From the NCBI RefSeq assembly GCF_002895925.1, contig NZ_NWUO01000016.1:1-64000 (forward strand): a stretch of 64,000 bases of DNA. Reading direction: 5' to 3'. How positions within the stretch are numbered: the stretch's first letter is position 1; every line of letters starts with the position of its first letter. The translations under genes and the position numbers were made by a program. The notes beneath the pieces are model-generated. The model ran no database searches. It was not told the origin of the DNA and was given only the letters and a program-made list of their open reading frames with translations. Shown piece after piece: positions 8,620-18,769 of this stretch. The stretch comes from Mixta theicola (GTDB lineage Bacteria > Pseudomonadota > Gammaproteobacteria > Enterobacterales > Enterobacteriaceae).

Positions 8620-9282
8620 TTAAGGCTGTTTTTGCTGACGGGCCGCACGGCGATGACGCCACACTTCCACTACGCCCGGCAGTATCGATACCAGGATAAT
8701 AGCCACAATCAACAGTTTCAGGTTGTCCTGCACCATCGGCAAGGCGCCAAAAAAGTAGCCCGCATAGGAGAACAACAGCACCCACAGCAGCGCGCCGGTT
8801 ACGTTAAACAGCGCGAAATGGCGATAAGACATATGTCCCATGCCCGCGACGAACGGCGCAAAAGTGCGAACGATCGGCACGAAGCGCGCCAGAATAATGG
8901 TTTTTCCGCCGTGACGCTCGTAAAAAGCGTGGGTTTTATCCAGATAGCTGCGGCGGAAGATACGCGAATTGGGATTGCTGAATAACTTTTCGCCAAACAG
9001 CCGTCCAATGGTGTAGTTAACCGCATCGCCCAGCACCGCGGCGACCACCAGCAACGCAGCCACCATATGCACGTTGAGACCGTTATCCGGCAGCGCCGCC
9101 AGCGCGCCTGCGACAAACAGCAGTGAATCGCCGGGTAAAAACGGCGTTACTACCAGTCCGGTTTCGCAGAACAAAATCAGAAACAGAATGGCGTATACCC
9201 AGATGCCATACTGCGCCACCAGCTCGGCCATATGGACATCAATATGCAGGATAAAATCGACAACAAAACGGATTAGATCCAT
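8620..9282 (-). CDS. dedA: DedA family membrane protein
   Basis: A 220-residue polytopic protein of the DedA/VTT family, whose members take part in membrane lipid homeostasis and undecaprenyl-phosphate or phospholipid recycling. Conserved features are [17 protein letters not shown] (about 40-57), [13 protein letters not shown] and the [20 protein letters not shown] stretch with paired arginines. It lies between truA and accD as in E. coli. Confidence 0.94.
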   Translation of the reverse strand: MDLIRFVVDFILHIDVHMAELVAQYGIWVYAILFLILFCETGLVVTPFLPGDSLLFVAGALAALPDNGLNVHMVAALLVVAAVLGDAVNYTIGRLFGEKLFSNPNSRIFRRSYLDKTHAFYERHGGKTIILARFVPIVRTFAPFVAGMGHMSYRHFALFNVTGALLWVLLFSYAGYFFGALPMVQDNLKLLIVAIILVSILPGVVEVWRHRRAARQQKQP

Positions 9283-9315
9283 AACTCTTCCTTAGTGAGC
9301 GGCAGCGCCTGAAAG

Positions 9316-10128
9316 TTAATCTTCGAGAAACAACGGCCCCATCGGAGGCCGGGGTAAAGCAAAATGCGCCGGATAATCAACGGCGACCAGATAAAGTCCT
9401 GCCGCTTTTGCCGTCGCGGCAGCCAGCTTGCGATCTTTGGCCGCCAGCAGCTCAGCCATCCAGCCTTCGGGCTGATTGCCGCAGCCGATCTCCAGCAGGC
9501 TGCCCACGATATTGCGCACCATATGATGAACAAACGCGTTGGCTTTAATATCCACCACGACATAACCGCCGTGGCGGCTAACGTTAAGGTGCATAAGGTT
9601 ACGCCACGGCGTACGCGACTGGCACTGTACCGCACGAAACGAGGTAAAGTCGTTTTCGCCCAGCAGACACTGTCCGGCGCGGTGCATTTTTTCCACGTCC
9701 AGCGGCAGATGAAAATGCGTGACGCCGCCGTGCAAAATCGCCGGACGCAGCCGGTGATTATAAATAACATAGCGATAACGCCGTGCCGTAGCGCTAAAGC
9801 GTGCATGAAATTCTTCCGGCACCGCCTTTACCCAGCGCACGGCAATATCGTCCGGCAAATTCGCGTTTACGCCCAACGTCCAGGCGGCATCTTTGCGTAG
9901 CGAGGTGGTTTCAAAATGCACCACCTGGCCGGTGCCGTGTACGCCCGCATCGGTGCGTCCGGCGCAAAATACCGTCACCTCATGGTTCGCCACCTGCGAC
10001 AGCGCCTGCTCCAGACGCGCCTGTACGCTACGCACCTCCTGCTGCCGCTGCCAGCCATAATAGCGGCTGCCGTCATATTCAATACCGAGCGCCAGTTTAT
10101 AAACGTTCGGGTTAACCGCCTGCGTCAT
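9316..10128 (-). CDS. truA: tRNA pseudouridine(38-40) synthase
   Basis: TruA isomerises uridines 38-40 in the anticodon stem of many tRNAs. It has 270 residues, with the catalytic aspartate at residue 60 in [17 protein letters not shown]. Its ATG overlaps the usg stop (TAATG), which indicates translational coupling. Downstream comes dedA. Confidence 0.96.
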   Translation of the reverse strand: MTQAVNPNVYKLALGIEYDGSRYYGWQRQQEVRSVQARLEQALSQVANHEVTVFCAGRTDAGVHGTGQVVHFETTSLRKDAAWTLGVNANLPDDIAVRWVKAVPEEFHARFSATARRYRYVIYNHRLRPAILHGGVTHFHLPLDVEKMHRAGQCLLGENDFTSFRAVQCQSRTPWRNLMHLNVSRHGGYVVVDIKANAFVHHMVRNIVGSLLEIGCGNQPEGWMAELLAAKDRKLAAATAKAAGLYLVAVDYPAHFALPRPPMGPLFLED

Positions 10129-11138
10129 TAGTACAGATACTCCTGTACCAGCTTCTCAGCGGTTTTTAACGCCATCAGCGCGCCACCGAAGCGCACGTTA
10201 TCGGCCACCGACCAGAACTGCAGCAGCTCCGGTATGCCGTAATCGTTACGCAGGCAGCCCACGTTCAGGCTGGCACTGTCAGAGGCATCGGTAACCTGCG
10301 TCGGATAGTCGTTTTCATCCGCCAGCACGATTTCATCGATGCGCGACAGCTCATCGCGCGCCTCTTCCGCCGAAAGCGGACGCAGGCTTTCCAGATGCAC
10401 AACCTGCGCATTGCCATAAAACACCGGGGCCTGCACGCTGCTGACAGCAATCGGCAATCCCTCGTCCTGCAGCACTTTACGCACCTGTTCGACCAGCCGA
10501 CGTTCGCTTGCCACGCTGCCCGTAGTGTCCGGCAGCTGCGGCAGCAGGTTAAACGCCAGCTGACGGCCAAAGTAATGCTCTTCGGCAGGCAGGCCGTTCA
10601 ACAGACGTGCGCTTTCGCCCGCCAGCGAATCCACCGCCGCCTTCCCGTGCGCCGATACCGACAGCAGATTAGTCACCTGCAGTCGCCCGATGCCGGCCAG
10701 ATCGGTAAGCGGCTTGATGGCGCTCAGCAGCTGACTGGTCAGGCTGTCCGCAACGCTGATGATATTGCGGTTACGGTAATCCGCCAGCACCTGCGGATTG
10801 ACATCCGGCACCACCAGCGGCACGTCCGGTTCGAGAGCAAACAGATCGCTACTGTCGATGACCAGACAACCGGCGCTGGCGGCTTCATCCGCGTAGCGCG
10901 CCGAGGCCTCACGACCGGCAACGAAAAACGCCAGCTGCGCCTGCGACCAGTCAAATTCACTGGCGTCCTGAACGCGCAATGACTGCCCGGCAAACCGCAC
11001 GCTTTCACCGGCGCTGCGCTCGCTTGCCAGCAAATACATTTCACCAACCGGGAACTGGCGTTCGGCCAGCAGCTCCAGTAAAGCGTTCCCTACTGCGCCT
11101 GTCGCGCCTAAAAGCGCAATATTCCAGCCGTCAGACAT
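10128..11138 (-). CDS. usg: Aspartate-semialdehyde-dehydrogenase-like protein Usg
   Basis: A 336-residue paralogue of aspartate-semialdehyde dehydrogenase (Asd) in the pdxB-usg-truA order. The nucleotide-binding start [16 protein letters not shown] and the C-terminal [20 protein letters not shown] are clear. At the position where Asd carries its catalytic cysteine (NPNCTT-type motif) this protein has VADSLTSQ, with no cysteine, so dehydrogenase activity is unlikely. Its actual function is not established. Confidence 0.9.
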   Translation of the reverse strand: MSDGWNIALLGATGAVGNALLELLAERQFPVGEMYLLASERSAGESVRFAGQSLRVQDASEFDWSQAQLAFFVAGREASARYADEAASAGCLVIDSSDLFALEPDVPLVVPDVNPQVLADYRNRNIISVADSLTSQLLSAIKPLTDLAGIGRLQVTNLLSVSAHGKAAVDSLAGESARLLNGLPAEEHYFGRQLAFNLLPQLPDTTGSVASERRLVEQVRKVLQDEGLPIAVSSVQAPVFYGNAQVVHLESLRPLSAEEARDELSRIDEIVLADENDYPTQVTDASDSASLNVGCLRNDYGIPELLQFWSVADNVRFGGALMALKTAEKLVQEYLY

Positions 11139-11242
11139 GTTGGTTTACTCCAGACAATGACATAAAAACAGAAGGCGGTGATATTCACCGCCCGTTGATT
11201 CAGATTATTCCCCAGCGATAAGCGCCGACGAAATAATAAGGG

Positions 11243-12376
11243 TTATGCTGGCTGATGGACCGCGTTAAAGCCCAGCTTTTGCAGCAGCGCCGCCGCTTCA
11301 GCGTTGTCACACTCTACCCGCAGCGATGACCATTCGCGGCGCTCCAGATATTGTTTGCGCAGGCGGTCAAATTCGCCAGGCTGACCTGCGACTTTTCTCA
11401 GCGGCGCATCATCGCGGCGCACATCATACACCAGATGCGCCAGACGTTTTAGCGTTGGCTGATCGAGCGGCCCGTGCAGCGTAATGCGGCCAAACTCCGG
11501 CGCGGGCAGCAGCGTCTCCAGCGCCACCTGCTGCGCCTGGCCAATAAAGCGGGTCCAGGCTTCAAAAACCTGCGTGGTGCCGCGCGCTTTCCCCTCCAGC
11601 GTATAGCCGGCAATATGTGCGGTGCCAATATCCACCCGCTCCAGCAGCGCCACGTTTAGATCCGGCTCCGGCTCCCACACGTCCAGCACCACGCTTAAAT
11701 CGCGGCGCTGTTGCAGCACCCGCAGCAGCGCTGCGTTATCAACCACCGGCCCGCGGCAGGCGTTGATTAAAATCGATCCCGGCTTCAGCGCCTGCAGCAG
11801 CGCCTCATCCGCCAGGTGCAGCGTTTGATAAGGCCCGTCTTTATGCAGCGGCGTATGGAATGTCAGTATGTCCGCTTCCGCCACCAGCTTTTCCAGCGGA
11901 TAAAAATCGCCCGCGTCGCCGCGATCGCCACGCGGCGGATCGCACAGCAGCGTCTTAATACCCAGCGCTTCCAGCCGTTTTTGCAGCCGGCCGCCGACAT
12001 TGCCGACGCCGATAATCCCCACGGTGCGATCGGTGAGCTGAAAGCCGTCGCGCTCCGCCAGCATCAGCAGCGCGGAAAAGACGTACTCCACCACGGCGAT
12101 AGCGTTACAGCCTGGCGCGGCGGAAAAGCCGATCCCGGCACGCGCCAGAAAATCCTCATCGATATGATCGGTGCCCGCAGTGGCGGTGCCGACAAATTTT
12201 ATCGCTTTGCCGCCCAACAGCGCCTCATTCACTTTGGTGACCGAGCGCACCATCAGCGCATCGGCATCCTTCAGCGCCTTGGTGGGAACCGGCCGACCGG
12301 GCACTGCGACTACCTCCCCGGTACGGCTAAACAGCTCGCGGGCGTAAGGCATATTTTCATCTACCAGAATTTTCAC
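11243..12376 (-). CDS. pdxB: Erythronate-4-phosphate dehydrogenase
   Basis: PdxB oxidises 4-phosphoerythronate in the DXP-dependent pyridoxal phosphate pathway. The start is a GTG at 12376 ([16 protein letters not shown]), matching the family start, with an AGGA nearby; the longer frame has no support. It has 377 residues. The Rossmann motif [13 protein letters not shown] lies near 121, with the conserved [11 protein letters not shown] and the [13 protein letters not shown] catalytic histidine segment. A C-terminal dimerisation domain follows. First gene of the pdxB-usg-truA group. Confidence 0.95.
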   Translation of the reverse strand: MKILVDENMPYARELFSRTGEVVAVPGRPVPTKALKDADALMVRSVTKVNEALLGGKAIKFVGTATAGTDHIDEDFLARAGIGFSAAPGCNAIAVVEYVFSALLMLAERDGFQLTDRTVGIIGVGNVGGRLQKRLEALGIKTLLCDPPRGDRGDAGDFYPLEKLVAEADILTFHTPLHKDGPYQTLHLADEALLQALKPGSILINACRGPVVDNAALLRVLQQRRDLSVVLDVWEPEPDLNVALLERVDIGTAHIAGYTLEGKARGTTQVFEAWTRFIGQAQQVALETLLPAPEFGRITLHGPLDQPTLKRLAHLVYDVRRDDAPLRKVAGQPGEFDRLRKQYLERREWSSLRVECDNAEAAALLQKLGFNAVHQPA

Positions 12377-12437
12377 AACGGCTTTCCTGCATCGACTGAA
12401 AAATTGTCGGTTATGTTGCCATATCCAGGGACGGAAT

Positions 12438-12986
12438 TCATGCTGCGACGTGCCGTCGGCGCGCCCGGTAACGCTCCGGCGTGGTGCCGGCCTGCTGCTG
12501 AAACATGACAATTAGCGCGGAAGATGAACTGTAGCCCAGTTCCAGCGCAATATCCTGCACCTGCTTCCCCTATTCCAGCACCACTTCGCACAGGCGCAAA
12601 TCAGCGGACGTCTGCGGCAGATGCAGCTGCCGCGCCGCAAAATCCGCCATAATCGCCTTAACGATCGGGCCGCTCTGGATCAGGCAGGCCTGCTGCGGCA
12701 TGCCGGTACAACATTCAACGGCGATATTAAAGGTGAGCAGCCGGGTATGCTTATGGTTGTAGCTGGCATGTTGGTGTTCGGGCGGGATCCAGACCGGAAA
12801 CGCAGCGGGCGTCAGCAGGCGTTTGCCTTCCACCTCAATCTGTAACACGTTCCCCTCGACAAAAATCAGTTGCCCCCAGCGGTGCGCATGCGGCAAATAT
12901 TCCGTGCGGGCGTTGGTTTGCTCATAACGCAGGAAAAAACGAAAATCACTGGCAAAGTCCGGTTCCTGATAAACAAGCTGAACCAT
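12438..12986 (-). pseudogene. AraC-family regulator with internal deletion and stop
   Basis: The first 138 residues (ATG 12986, MVQLVYQEPDFASDF) form an AraC-type cupin sensor domain. The frame then meets TAG at 12570 after LRLCEVVLE. In the same frame, translation would resume as GKQVQDIALELGYSSSSA and end [15 protein letters not shown] at 12438, which is the second helix-turn-helix of an AraC DNA-binding domain. The first helix-turn-helix (about 50 residues) is missing. So an in-frame-sized deletion plus a stop has removed DNA-binding capacity. It diverges from the EamA exporter gene it probably once controlled. Confidence 0.8.
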
Positions 12987-13114
12987 TTCTCCTCCGGTTT
13001 GCGCCGGGCGACAAACTGTCCGGTCGGTGATAAATTTTGTCCGATTTTAACTATCTGTCTGAAAACGGATAAGCGTACACTGCGCAACATCGATTCAGAG
13101 ACGATGAAACTATC

Positions 13115-14017
13115 ATGGGCTTTTTATTTCCCCTGTTTGCGGTGCTGATTTGGTCGATTAACGCCATTGTCAGCAAGCTTTCCGCCGGCGCTATCGATCC
13201 GGCGGCGATTTCCTTCTATCGCTGGCTGCTGGCGTTGCTGGCGCTAACGCCCTTTGTGCTGCCCGCCGTCTGGCGCAACCGCCGCGCGGTGGCGCAGGTA
13301 GGGTGGAAGCTGCTGGTGCTTGGCCTGTTGGGTATGGTGCTGTATCAGTGTCTGACCTATTACGCGGCGCACAGCGTGACCGCCCTGTTTATGGGCATCC
13401 TGAACGCGCTGATCCCGCTGCTGACGGTACTGTTAAGCGTGGTTATTCTGCGCGTCGCGCCGACGGTGGGCATCCTGCTGGGCAGCCTGCTCTCGTTTGG
13501 CGGGCTGATCTGGCTGGTAAGCCAGGGGAACCCGGCTCAGCTGCTGACGCACGGCATGGGCAAAGGTGAACTGATGATGTTTGCCGCTTCAGCCTCGTAT
13601 GCGCTGTATGGCGTACTGACCCGGCGCTGGGCGCTTAGCCTGCCGGGCTGGCAAAGCCTGTATATGCAGATTTTCTTTGGCGTGCTGCTGTTAATCCCCG
13701 GCTTTTTACGCGCGCCAGATGTCAGCCTGACCGCTCAGAATATTCCGCTGGTGCTGTTTGCCGGTATTCCCGCCTCCATTATCGCGCCGTTCCTGTGGAT
13801 CCAGGGCGTACTGCGCATGGGCGCCAGCACCACCAGTATTTTTATGAACCTGGTGCCGATATTTACCGCCGTGATTGCCGTGCTGTTGTTGCATGAAACC
13901 TTGCACAGCTATCATTTTATCGGCGGCGGCATTACGCTGCTTGGGGTGATTGTGGCGCAGCGCCTGCGCATACCGCTGATGTCCGCACGTCGTACGGCCA
14001 GCGATCCGGCTGCCTGA
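13115..14017 (+). CDS. EamA/DMT-family exporter
   Basis: A 300-residue membrane protein with about ten hydrophobic helices in two EamA repeats (about 3-140 and 150-290), typical of drug/metabolite exporters. It starts MGFLFPLFAVLIWSINAIVSK. The FYRWLLALLAL and LFMGILNALIPLLTVLLS segments are characteristic. The substrate cannot be told. It is divergent from the broken AraC-type gene, and this pair is an insertion between pdxB and flk relative to E. coli. Confidence 0.88.
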   Translation: MGFLFPLFAVLIWSINAIVSKLSAGAIDPAAISFYRWLLALLALTPFVLPAVWRNRRAVAQVGWKLLVLGLLGMVLYQCLTYYAAHSVTALFMGILNALIPLLTVLLSVVILRVAPTVGILLGSLLSFGGLIWLVSQGNPAQLLTHGMGKGELMMFAASASYALYGVLTRRWALSLPGWQSLYMQIFFGVLLLIPGFLRAPDVSLTAQNIPLVLFAGIPASIIAPFLWIQGVLRMGASTTSIFMNLVPIFTAVIAVLLLHETLHSYHFIGGGITLLGVIVAQRLRIPLMSARRTASDPAA

Positions 14018-14052
14018 CAGGCTGAGATTGCACGCTTTTTCCGCACTTCATC

Positions 14053-14084
14053 GGGCCGATGCCGATAAGCCTTCGCATCGGTCC
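14053..14084. terminator. Hairpin downstream of the EamA gene
   Basis: The arms GGGCCGATGC and GCATCGGTCC (one G-T wobble) surround a 12-base loop, 36 bases after the stop. There is no strong T run, so this could be a terminator or a short palindromic repeat. Confidence 0.4.
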
Positions 14085-14218
14085 GCGATAAACGCCGCCA
14101 GCGGTGAATTATCCGGCCTGACTCTCTACATTTTCCCCGCCAGGATTGGTATCATAGCCGACTATTCTACTTTTCCGGCGCGCCCCGGATATTGACCTGC
14201 CGTTTTAAGGATTCCGCC

Positions 14219-15256
14219 ATGCAACCTCTTACTGGCCCCGGCGCGCCCCAGGGCGATCGCACCACTGTATCCGGCCCGCCCCCTCGCGGCGGCGGCACGC
14301 CGGGCGAGCAGCCGCTCTCGCCCGGCCAGCGCACTACGCTGGAACGGTTAGTGGTGCGCATTATGTCGCTGAGTACCTTAAAGGCGCCTGAGCTGTGGGC
14401 GGGGTTACGCCGCGAGGTTGGGGTGAAAAACGATGCCGAGCTGCAGTCGCGTCACTTCCCCGTCGCCGAAAATTTTCTTAATGGCAGACTTACGCAGGTA
14501 CAAAATAATCACGCCACGCGTCAACTGCTACAGCAGCTGACCGAGCTGCTGCCGCAGGGCAATAATCGCCAGGCCGTCAGCGATTTTATTCGCCAGCAGT
14601 TTGGTCATACGGTACTCAGTTCGCTGTCGCAGGATCAGCTGCGTCAGGTGCTGACAATGTTGCAGAACGGCCAAATGACCATTCCGCAGCCGCAGCTGAC
14701 GCGCAATAGCGATCGTTCGCTGCTGCCCGCAGAACATCAGACGCTGAATCAGCAGGTGGTCAAGCTGGCGGCCGCAACCGGCGAGCAATCCTCAACGGTT
14801 TGGTCATCGGCCCTGAAGCTGGTCGGCCTGAAAAGCGGCGATCCGATCCCGTTACGCCACTTTCCGCTGCTTACGCAATATCTGCAGGTTCGCCAGACGC
14901 TGAGCCAGCAGCATGCGCCGACGCTGCATATGCTGGAGACGGCGCTGAAGCATCCGCTGGATCGCGTTGAACAACAGATGCTGGAAGAGTACAGCCAGCA
15001 GAATTTCCAGGCGACGCCGCAGTCCATCCTTACCACCGCCCAGGCGCAGGATCTGCTGAACCTGCTGTTTTCCCGCCGCGCCGAACGCATCAGCGAAAGC
15101 GATACGCAGCGGGCAGCCAGCGATATTAATCCGCAGCCCATCTATAATCCGCTGGTTCCGTGGCTTCCGGCTCCGCTGCAGCCGCTGGCAAACCGGCCCG
15201 CGCTGGCGGCGCTGATCGTGCTGCTGGTTATCGGCCTGCTGTGGCTGCTGTTCTGA
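14219..15256 (+). CDS. flk: Flk, flagellar regulator membrane protein
   Basis: A 345-residue protein with a proline/glycine-rich N-terminus (MQPLTGPGAPQGD), a long helical, glutamine-rich cytoplasmic part (GNNRQAVSDFIRQQFG; LLPAEHQTLNQQVVKLAAATG) and a single C-terminal membrane helix (LAALIVLLVIGLLWLLF), matching E. coli Flk (RflH), which links flagellar ring assembly to class-3 expression. Start ATG 14219 follows an AAGG. The neighbours pdxB and yfcJ/fabB confirm the locus. Confidence 0.9.
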   Translation: MQPLTGPGAPQGDRTTVSGPPPRGGGTPGEQPLSPGQRTTLERLVVRIMSLSTLKAPELWAGLRREVGVKNDAELQSRHFPVAENFLNGRLTQVQNNHATRQLLQQLTELLPQGNNRQAVSDFIRQQFGHTVLSSLSQDQLRQVLTMLQNGQMTIPQPQLTRNSDRSLLPAEHQTLNQQVVKLAAATGEQSSTVWSSALKLVGLKSGDPIPLRHFPLLTQYLQVRQTLSQQHAPTLHMLETALKHPLDRVEQQMLEEYSQQNFQATPQSILTTAQAQDLLNLLFSRRAERISESDTQRAASDINPQPIYNPLVPWLPAPLQPLANRPALAALIVLLVIGLLWLLF

Positions 15257-15709
15257 TTAACAGCCACAGTCACGGGCCGTAGCCTGCGGCGGCCATTCGC
15301 CGGGGCTATCTCCCGTGACAACCGGATGCTGGTCACGTCGCCAAAAATCGAGTCCGCCGATCAGTTCTTTTACCCGCAGCCCGGCGCTGGCCAGCTTCCA
15401 CGCCGCCTTAGTCGAACCATTACAGCCAATACCATCGCAGTAGGTGATATACACCTTACTGCGGTCAAGGCGCGCCAGGCTTTCCGGCGTCATATCACGA
15501 TGCGGAAAATGAACCGCGCCGCAGATATGTCCGGCCTGCCAGGCCTGCGCTGAACGCGCATCGATCACGACAATCTCCGTCACGCCGTTGGCTAAGTCTT
15601 CGGCTACGTCCCATGCATCAGCGTAATAAGCCAGTTTATGCGCCAGCCAGGCGGCGCTGACATCCGCGGCAGGTGGGGGAAAAGCGAGAACGCTGGAAGT
15701 CACTGACAT
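15257..15709 (-). CDS. Rhodanese-like sulfurtransferase domain protein
   Basis: A single rhodanese domain of 150 residues. VVIDARSAQAWQAGHICGAVHFPH (about 47-70) is the CH2A-type motif, and the active-site loop YCDGIGCNGSTKAA begins with the candidate catalytic Cys near 91. A second cysteine three residues further could matter for redox or metal sensing. The C-terminus ends RDCGC. Its stop abuts the flk stop, and it is divergent from a MocR-type regulator, which suggests joint control. Confidence 0.85.
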   Translation of the reverse strand: MSVTSSVLAFPPPAADVSAAWLAHKLAYYADAWDVAEDLANGVTEIVVIDARSAQAWQAGHICGAVHFPHRDMTPESLARLDRSKVYITYCDGIGCNGSTKAAWKLASAGLRVKELIGGLDFWRRDQHPVVTGDSPGEWPPQATARDCGC

Positions 15710-15737
15710 GTTTTTTCTCCGGTAGTTTTTCTGCCAT

Positions 15738-15769
15738 CATACCGTTACGTCGGTATGATAACTGATACC
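15738..15769. promoter_or_regulatory. Overlapping inverted repeats between rhodanese and MocR genes
   Basis: CATACCGTTACGTCGGTATG (15738-15757) has perfect 7-base arms. It runs into GGTAT...ATACC (15752-15769), so the half-site GGTAT/ATACC occurs repeatedly in alternating orientation. MocR-type regulators commonly bind such repeats in the divergent region with their target. This is therefore a candidate operator for autoregulation and rhodanese control. Confidence 0.55.
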
Positions 15770-15796
15770 AATTATTCTCTGCTGATAAGACCCATT

Positions 15797-17221
15797 ATGG
15801 CTTCGCTTAGCGCACGAATTTCAATGCTGTACGCCGTCCAAACGGGCACGACCCGTCGCGATCGTCTCTGTAGCGCGCTGCGTCAGACCATCAGCGAAGG
15901 CAGTTTGCCGGCAGGAAGCCGCCTGCCCTCTTCCCGTTTGTTGGCCGCTGAGCTAAAGCTTTCACGGGTAACGGCGGAAGCCGCCTACGGTCAGCTGGAA
16001 AGCGAAGGCTATCTGTGCCGCAAAACCGGTCAGGGAACCTTTGTCGCCATTACTGTACGATCGCCTTCCGTCAGCAGGAAAACCGCCGCGTTACCCTTTA
16101 CACCTTCAGCGCGTGCGGCGGCGGTGGTTGCCAGCGGAGGCTGTCAGGATCCTCCGTTTCCTTACGCCTTTGCCGCCGGCTCGCCGGAACTGCGCGCTTT
16201 TCCTCACGATCTGTGGCGCAGGCTCACAGCACGACAGCAGAAGCTGCACGGCAACGCTCTGATGCGCTATGGCGATCCGCAGGGCTGGCTGCCGCTGCGC
16301 CAGGCATTAAGCACTTATCTGGGCCAGGCGCGTGGCGTGCGCTGTAAGCCGGAGCAGCTGCTGGTGTTGACCAGCTCACAGCAGGCGTTACAGATGCTGG
16401 CGCTGCTGCTGCTCGACAGCGGTGAAGAAATATGGATGGAAAATCCCGGCTATCCCGGCGCGCGCCACGCTTTTCATAGCGCCGGCGCGCGCGTTACCGG
16501 CGTGGCGGTTGATGAGCAGGGAGCCATTCCCGGCGACGGTTCGCCACGGCTTATTTATCTGACGCCTTCGCACCAGTACCCTGGCGGATCGGCGCTTAGC
16601 CTTGAGCGTCGGCTGGCATGGCTGGCGCTGGCGGAAAAGCAGCAAAGCTGGATTATTGAAGATGATTATGACAGCGAATTTTGGTACGACGCGCAACCGA
16701 TGCCCGCAATGCAGGGGCTGGCGCCGCAGCGCACCATCTATCTTGGCACTTTTTCTAAATCGCTATTTCCTTCGCTGCGTCTGGCATGGATGGTGGTGCC
16801 CGAACCGCTGGTTATGCCGCTGATCCGTTTACGTAGCGTGATGGATGGGCACAGCGCGCAGCTGCCGCAGGCGGTTACCGCTGCCTTTATTGAGCAGGGC
16901 CACTACGCGGCGCACCTGCGGCTGATGCGCCAGCTTTATCACAGCCGCCGTGATTTGCTGCAGGAACGGCTTACCGCTCTGTTGTCCGAACGGCTGGATA
17001 TTTTGCCCTGTCGTGGCGGCCTGCAGTTGACGGTTTTACTGCGCCAGGGAGATGAAGCTGAGCTAACCGCGCGGGCGACGGCGGCGCAGCTAATATTGCC
17101 GCGCCTGGCTCCCTGCTGGCTTAACAATCTGCCGGAACAGCAGGGCTGGCTGCTGGGTTTTTCCGCGCTGGAACGCGCGGAAATTATTAGCGGCGTGAAC
17201 CGACTGGCGGCCCTTTTTTAA
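15797..17221 (+). CDS. MocR-type PLP-dependent transcriptional regulator
   Basis: About 474 residues from ATG 15797 (MASLSARISMLYAVQTG). The alternative ATG at 15755 lies inside the inverted repeats and is less likely. An N-terminal GntR winged helix (DRLCSALRQTISEGSLPAGSRLPSSR...RVTAEAAYGQLESEGYL, about 20-80) is fused to a fold-type I aminotransferase domain. The PLP-lysine segment GTFSKSLFPSLRLAWMV and EDDYDSEFWYD are visible. Such proteins sense amine or amino-acid metabolites through PLP. The target is probably the divergent rhodanese gene (inference). Confidence 0.88.
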   Translation: MASLSARISMLYAVQTGTTRRDRLCSALRQTISEGSLPAGSRLPSSRLLAAELKLSRVTAEAAYGQLESEGYLCRKTGQGTFVAITVRSPSVSRKTAALPFTPSARAAAVVASGGCQDPPFPYAFAAGSPELRAFPHDLWRRLTARQQKLHGNALMRYGDPQGWLPLRQALSTYLGQARGVRCKPEQLLVLTSSQQALQMLALLLLDSGEEIWMENPGYPGARHAFHSAGARVTGVAVDEQGAIPGDGSPRLIYLTPSHQYPGGSALSLERRLAWLALAEKQQSWIIEDDYDSEFWYDAQPMPAMQGLAPQRTIYLGTFSKSLFPSLRLAWMVVPEPLVMPLIRLRSVMDGHSAQLPQAVTAAFIEQGHYAAHLRLMRQLYHSRRDLLQERLTALLSERLDILPCRGGLQLTVLLRQGDEAELTARATAAQLILPRLAPCWLNNLPEQQGWLLGFSALERAEIISGVNRLAALF

Positions 17222-17251
17222 TGCCAGCGCGCCGTTGGCAGCGGCGTATCA

Positions 17252-18439
17252 TTACGCAGGTTGCGTTTTTGCCTGACGCGACATCAACAGCGACAGCAAC
17301 ATACCGAGCACGGCGCACGCGGCGGCGGCCAGATAAACTGAGCCGTAACCCAGCGAAGTCGCCAGCAGGCCGGTCAGCGGTCCGCTGATGCCGTAAGCAA
17401 TATCCTGGAAGGCGGCAAATCCCCCCAGTGCCGTGCCGCGCACCTGAGGCGCTACGCGCTTCACCACCTCAACGCCCAGCGCCGGAAACACCAGCGAACA
17501 GCCGCAGCCGGTCAGCGCCGCACCCGCCAGCGCCATCCAGCCGTTGACCGAGAATCCCAGCAGCACCAGCCCAGCCGCTTCAATTGCCAGCGAAATCACC
17601 GCAACGCGAATCCCGCCCAGACGATCGGGTAAGCCGCCAAAAAAGATGCGCATCAATACAAAAGCGCCGCCAAAGGCGCTCAGAGCAAAGCCCGCGTTGC
17701 CCCAGTGACGTTCAGCAAACCACAGCGAGGTAAAGGTGCCAATTACCGCAAAGCCTACGCCCTGCAGCGCCAGCGCACTGCCCGGCGACAGGATTTGCCC
17801 TACTACGCGCCACAGCGAAGGACGCTCGCCAGCCTGGGTCGGCACCGCGCGTATCCCGCCGTTCAACGCCAGGGAAATCAACGGCAGCATAAGCGCGACG
17901 ATGCCCAACCCGCTAAACCCCCAGCGGGCATGGATCCACAGCCCCAGCGGCGCGCCAGCCGCCAGCGCGCCGTAGATGGCCATGCCGTTCCAGGACATTA
18001 CCAGGCCGGAGCGCTTTGGCCCCACCAGCCCCAGTCCCCAGATCAGATTACCGGTTAACAGCAGGCTTTCGCCAAAACCCAACAGCAGGCGTCCCACCAC
18101 CAGCAGAGCGAATTTCCCCGCCGCAGGCAGCGCAAGCTGAGCCGCCAGCAAATAGGCAACGCCAACGAAGGCGATCGCCACCATGCCCTGCTGGGTAGTG
18201 ATTTTTGCGCCGTGGCGATCGGCCCGCTTTCCGGCCAGCCCACGCGTTAGCAGCGTGGCGAAAAACTGTATGCCCACCGCCACGCCTACCATAACGTTGC
18301 TGTAGCCCAGTTCCTGATGCACAAATAGCGGAATAACCGGCAGCGCCAGGCCAGCGGTCAGATAGGTTAAAAATACAGCGAAGGAGGTACAGGCAAGAAA
18401 AGCCGTACCCCGTGAAGTGTTGACTGTCGTCTCAGACAT
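17252..18439 (-). CDS. yfcJ: MFS transporter YfcJ
   Basis: A 395-residue major-facilitator protein with about 12 hydrophobic helices, close to E. coli YfcJ over its length ([84 protein letters not shown]). YfcJ belongs to a poorly characterised subgroup of probable exporters (arabinose efflux has been suggested for relatives). It lies between flk and fabB as in E. coli. A LacI-type palindrome lies about 95 bases upstream. Confidence 0.9.
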   Translation of the reverse strand: MSETTVNTSRGTAFLACTSFAVFLTYLTAGLALPVIPLFVHQELGYSNVMVGVAVGIQFFATLLTRGLAGKRADRHGAKITTQQGMVAIAFVGVAYLLAAQLALPAAGKFALLVVGRLLLGFGESLLLTGNLIWGLGLVGPKRSGLVMSWNGMAIYGALAAGAPLGLWIHARWGFSGLGIVALMLPLISLALNGGIRAVPTQAGERPSLWRVVGQILSPGSALALQGVGFAVIGTFTSLWFAERHWGNAGFALSAFGGAFVLMRIFFGGLPDRLGGIRVAVISLAIEAAGLVLLGFSVNGWMALAGAALTGCGCSLVFPALGVEVVKRVAPQVRGTALGGFAAFQDIAYGISGPLTGLLATSLGYGSVYLAAAACAVLGMLLSLLMSRQAKTQPA

Positions 18440-18533
18440 TCGTCACGTAACTCCTGAATATTGCGGGCGCACGCCGGTTAGCCATGCGCGCCCATATCGC
18501 CAGCCCAGAGCGCTGACATGGGTGCGTTGGTTA

Positions 18534-18549
18534 ACGTAAACGCTTACGT
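18534..18549. promoter_or_regulatory. LacI-family-like operator upstream of yfcJ
   Basis: ACGTAAACGCTTACGT has perfect 6-base arms around a central CG, the layout of LacI/GalR-family sites (TAANCGNTTA core). It is embedded in a larger dyad: CGTAAAC (18535-18541) with GTTTACG (18567-18573), and AATATC (18550-18555) with GATATT (18561-18566). Which regulator binds is unknown. Confidence 0.4.
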
Positions 18550-18730
18550 AATATCATGACGATATTGTTTACGGGGATGCTGACAGAAAGCTAAACGCGA
18601 GAGCCGCCAGCGTCGGCAGTGTAATGGAGTCAGGCGCGCAGCAACAATAGCCCCGCCCGAATTTCTTTCTTATGGCGACAGAAGTGCGCGCCGACTCGCA
18701 AAAAAGCGAGTAATCCACGGATAACAGATA

Positions 18731-18757
18731 AAAAAAAGCCCGGCTTTCGCCGGGCTG
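18731..18757 (-). terminator. fabB intrinsic terminator
   Basis: On the minus strand, AGCCCGGC and GCCGGGCT arms are followed by a run of seven T, starting about 13 bases beyond the fabB stop. Confidence 0.9.
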
Positions 18758-18769
18758 TTTATCATGCTG

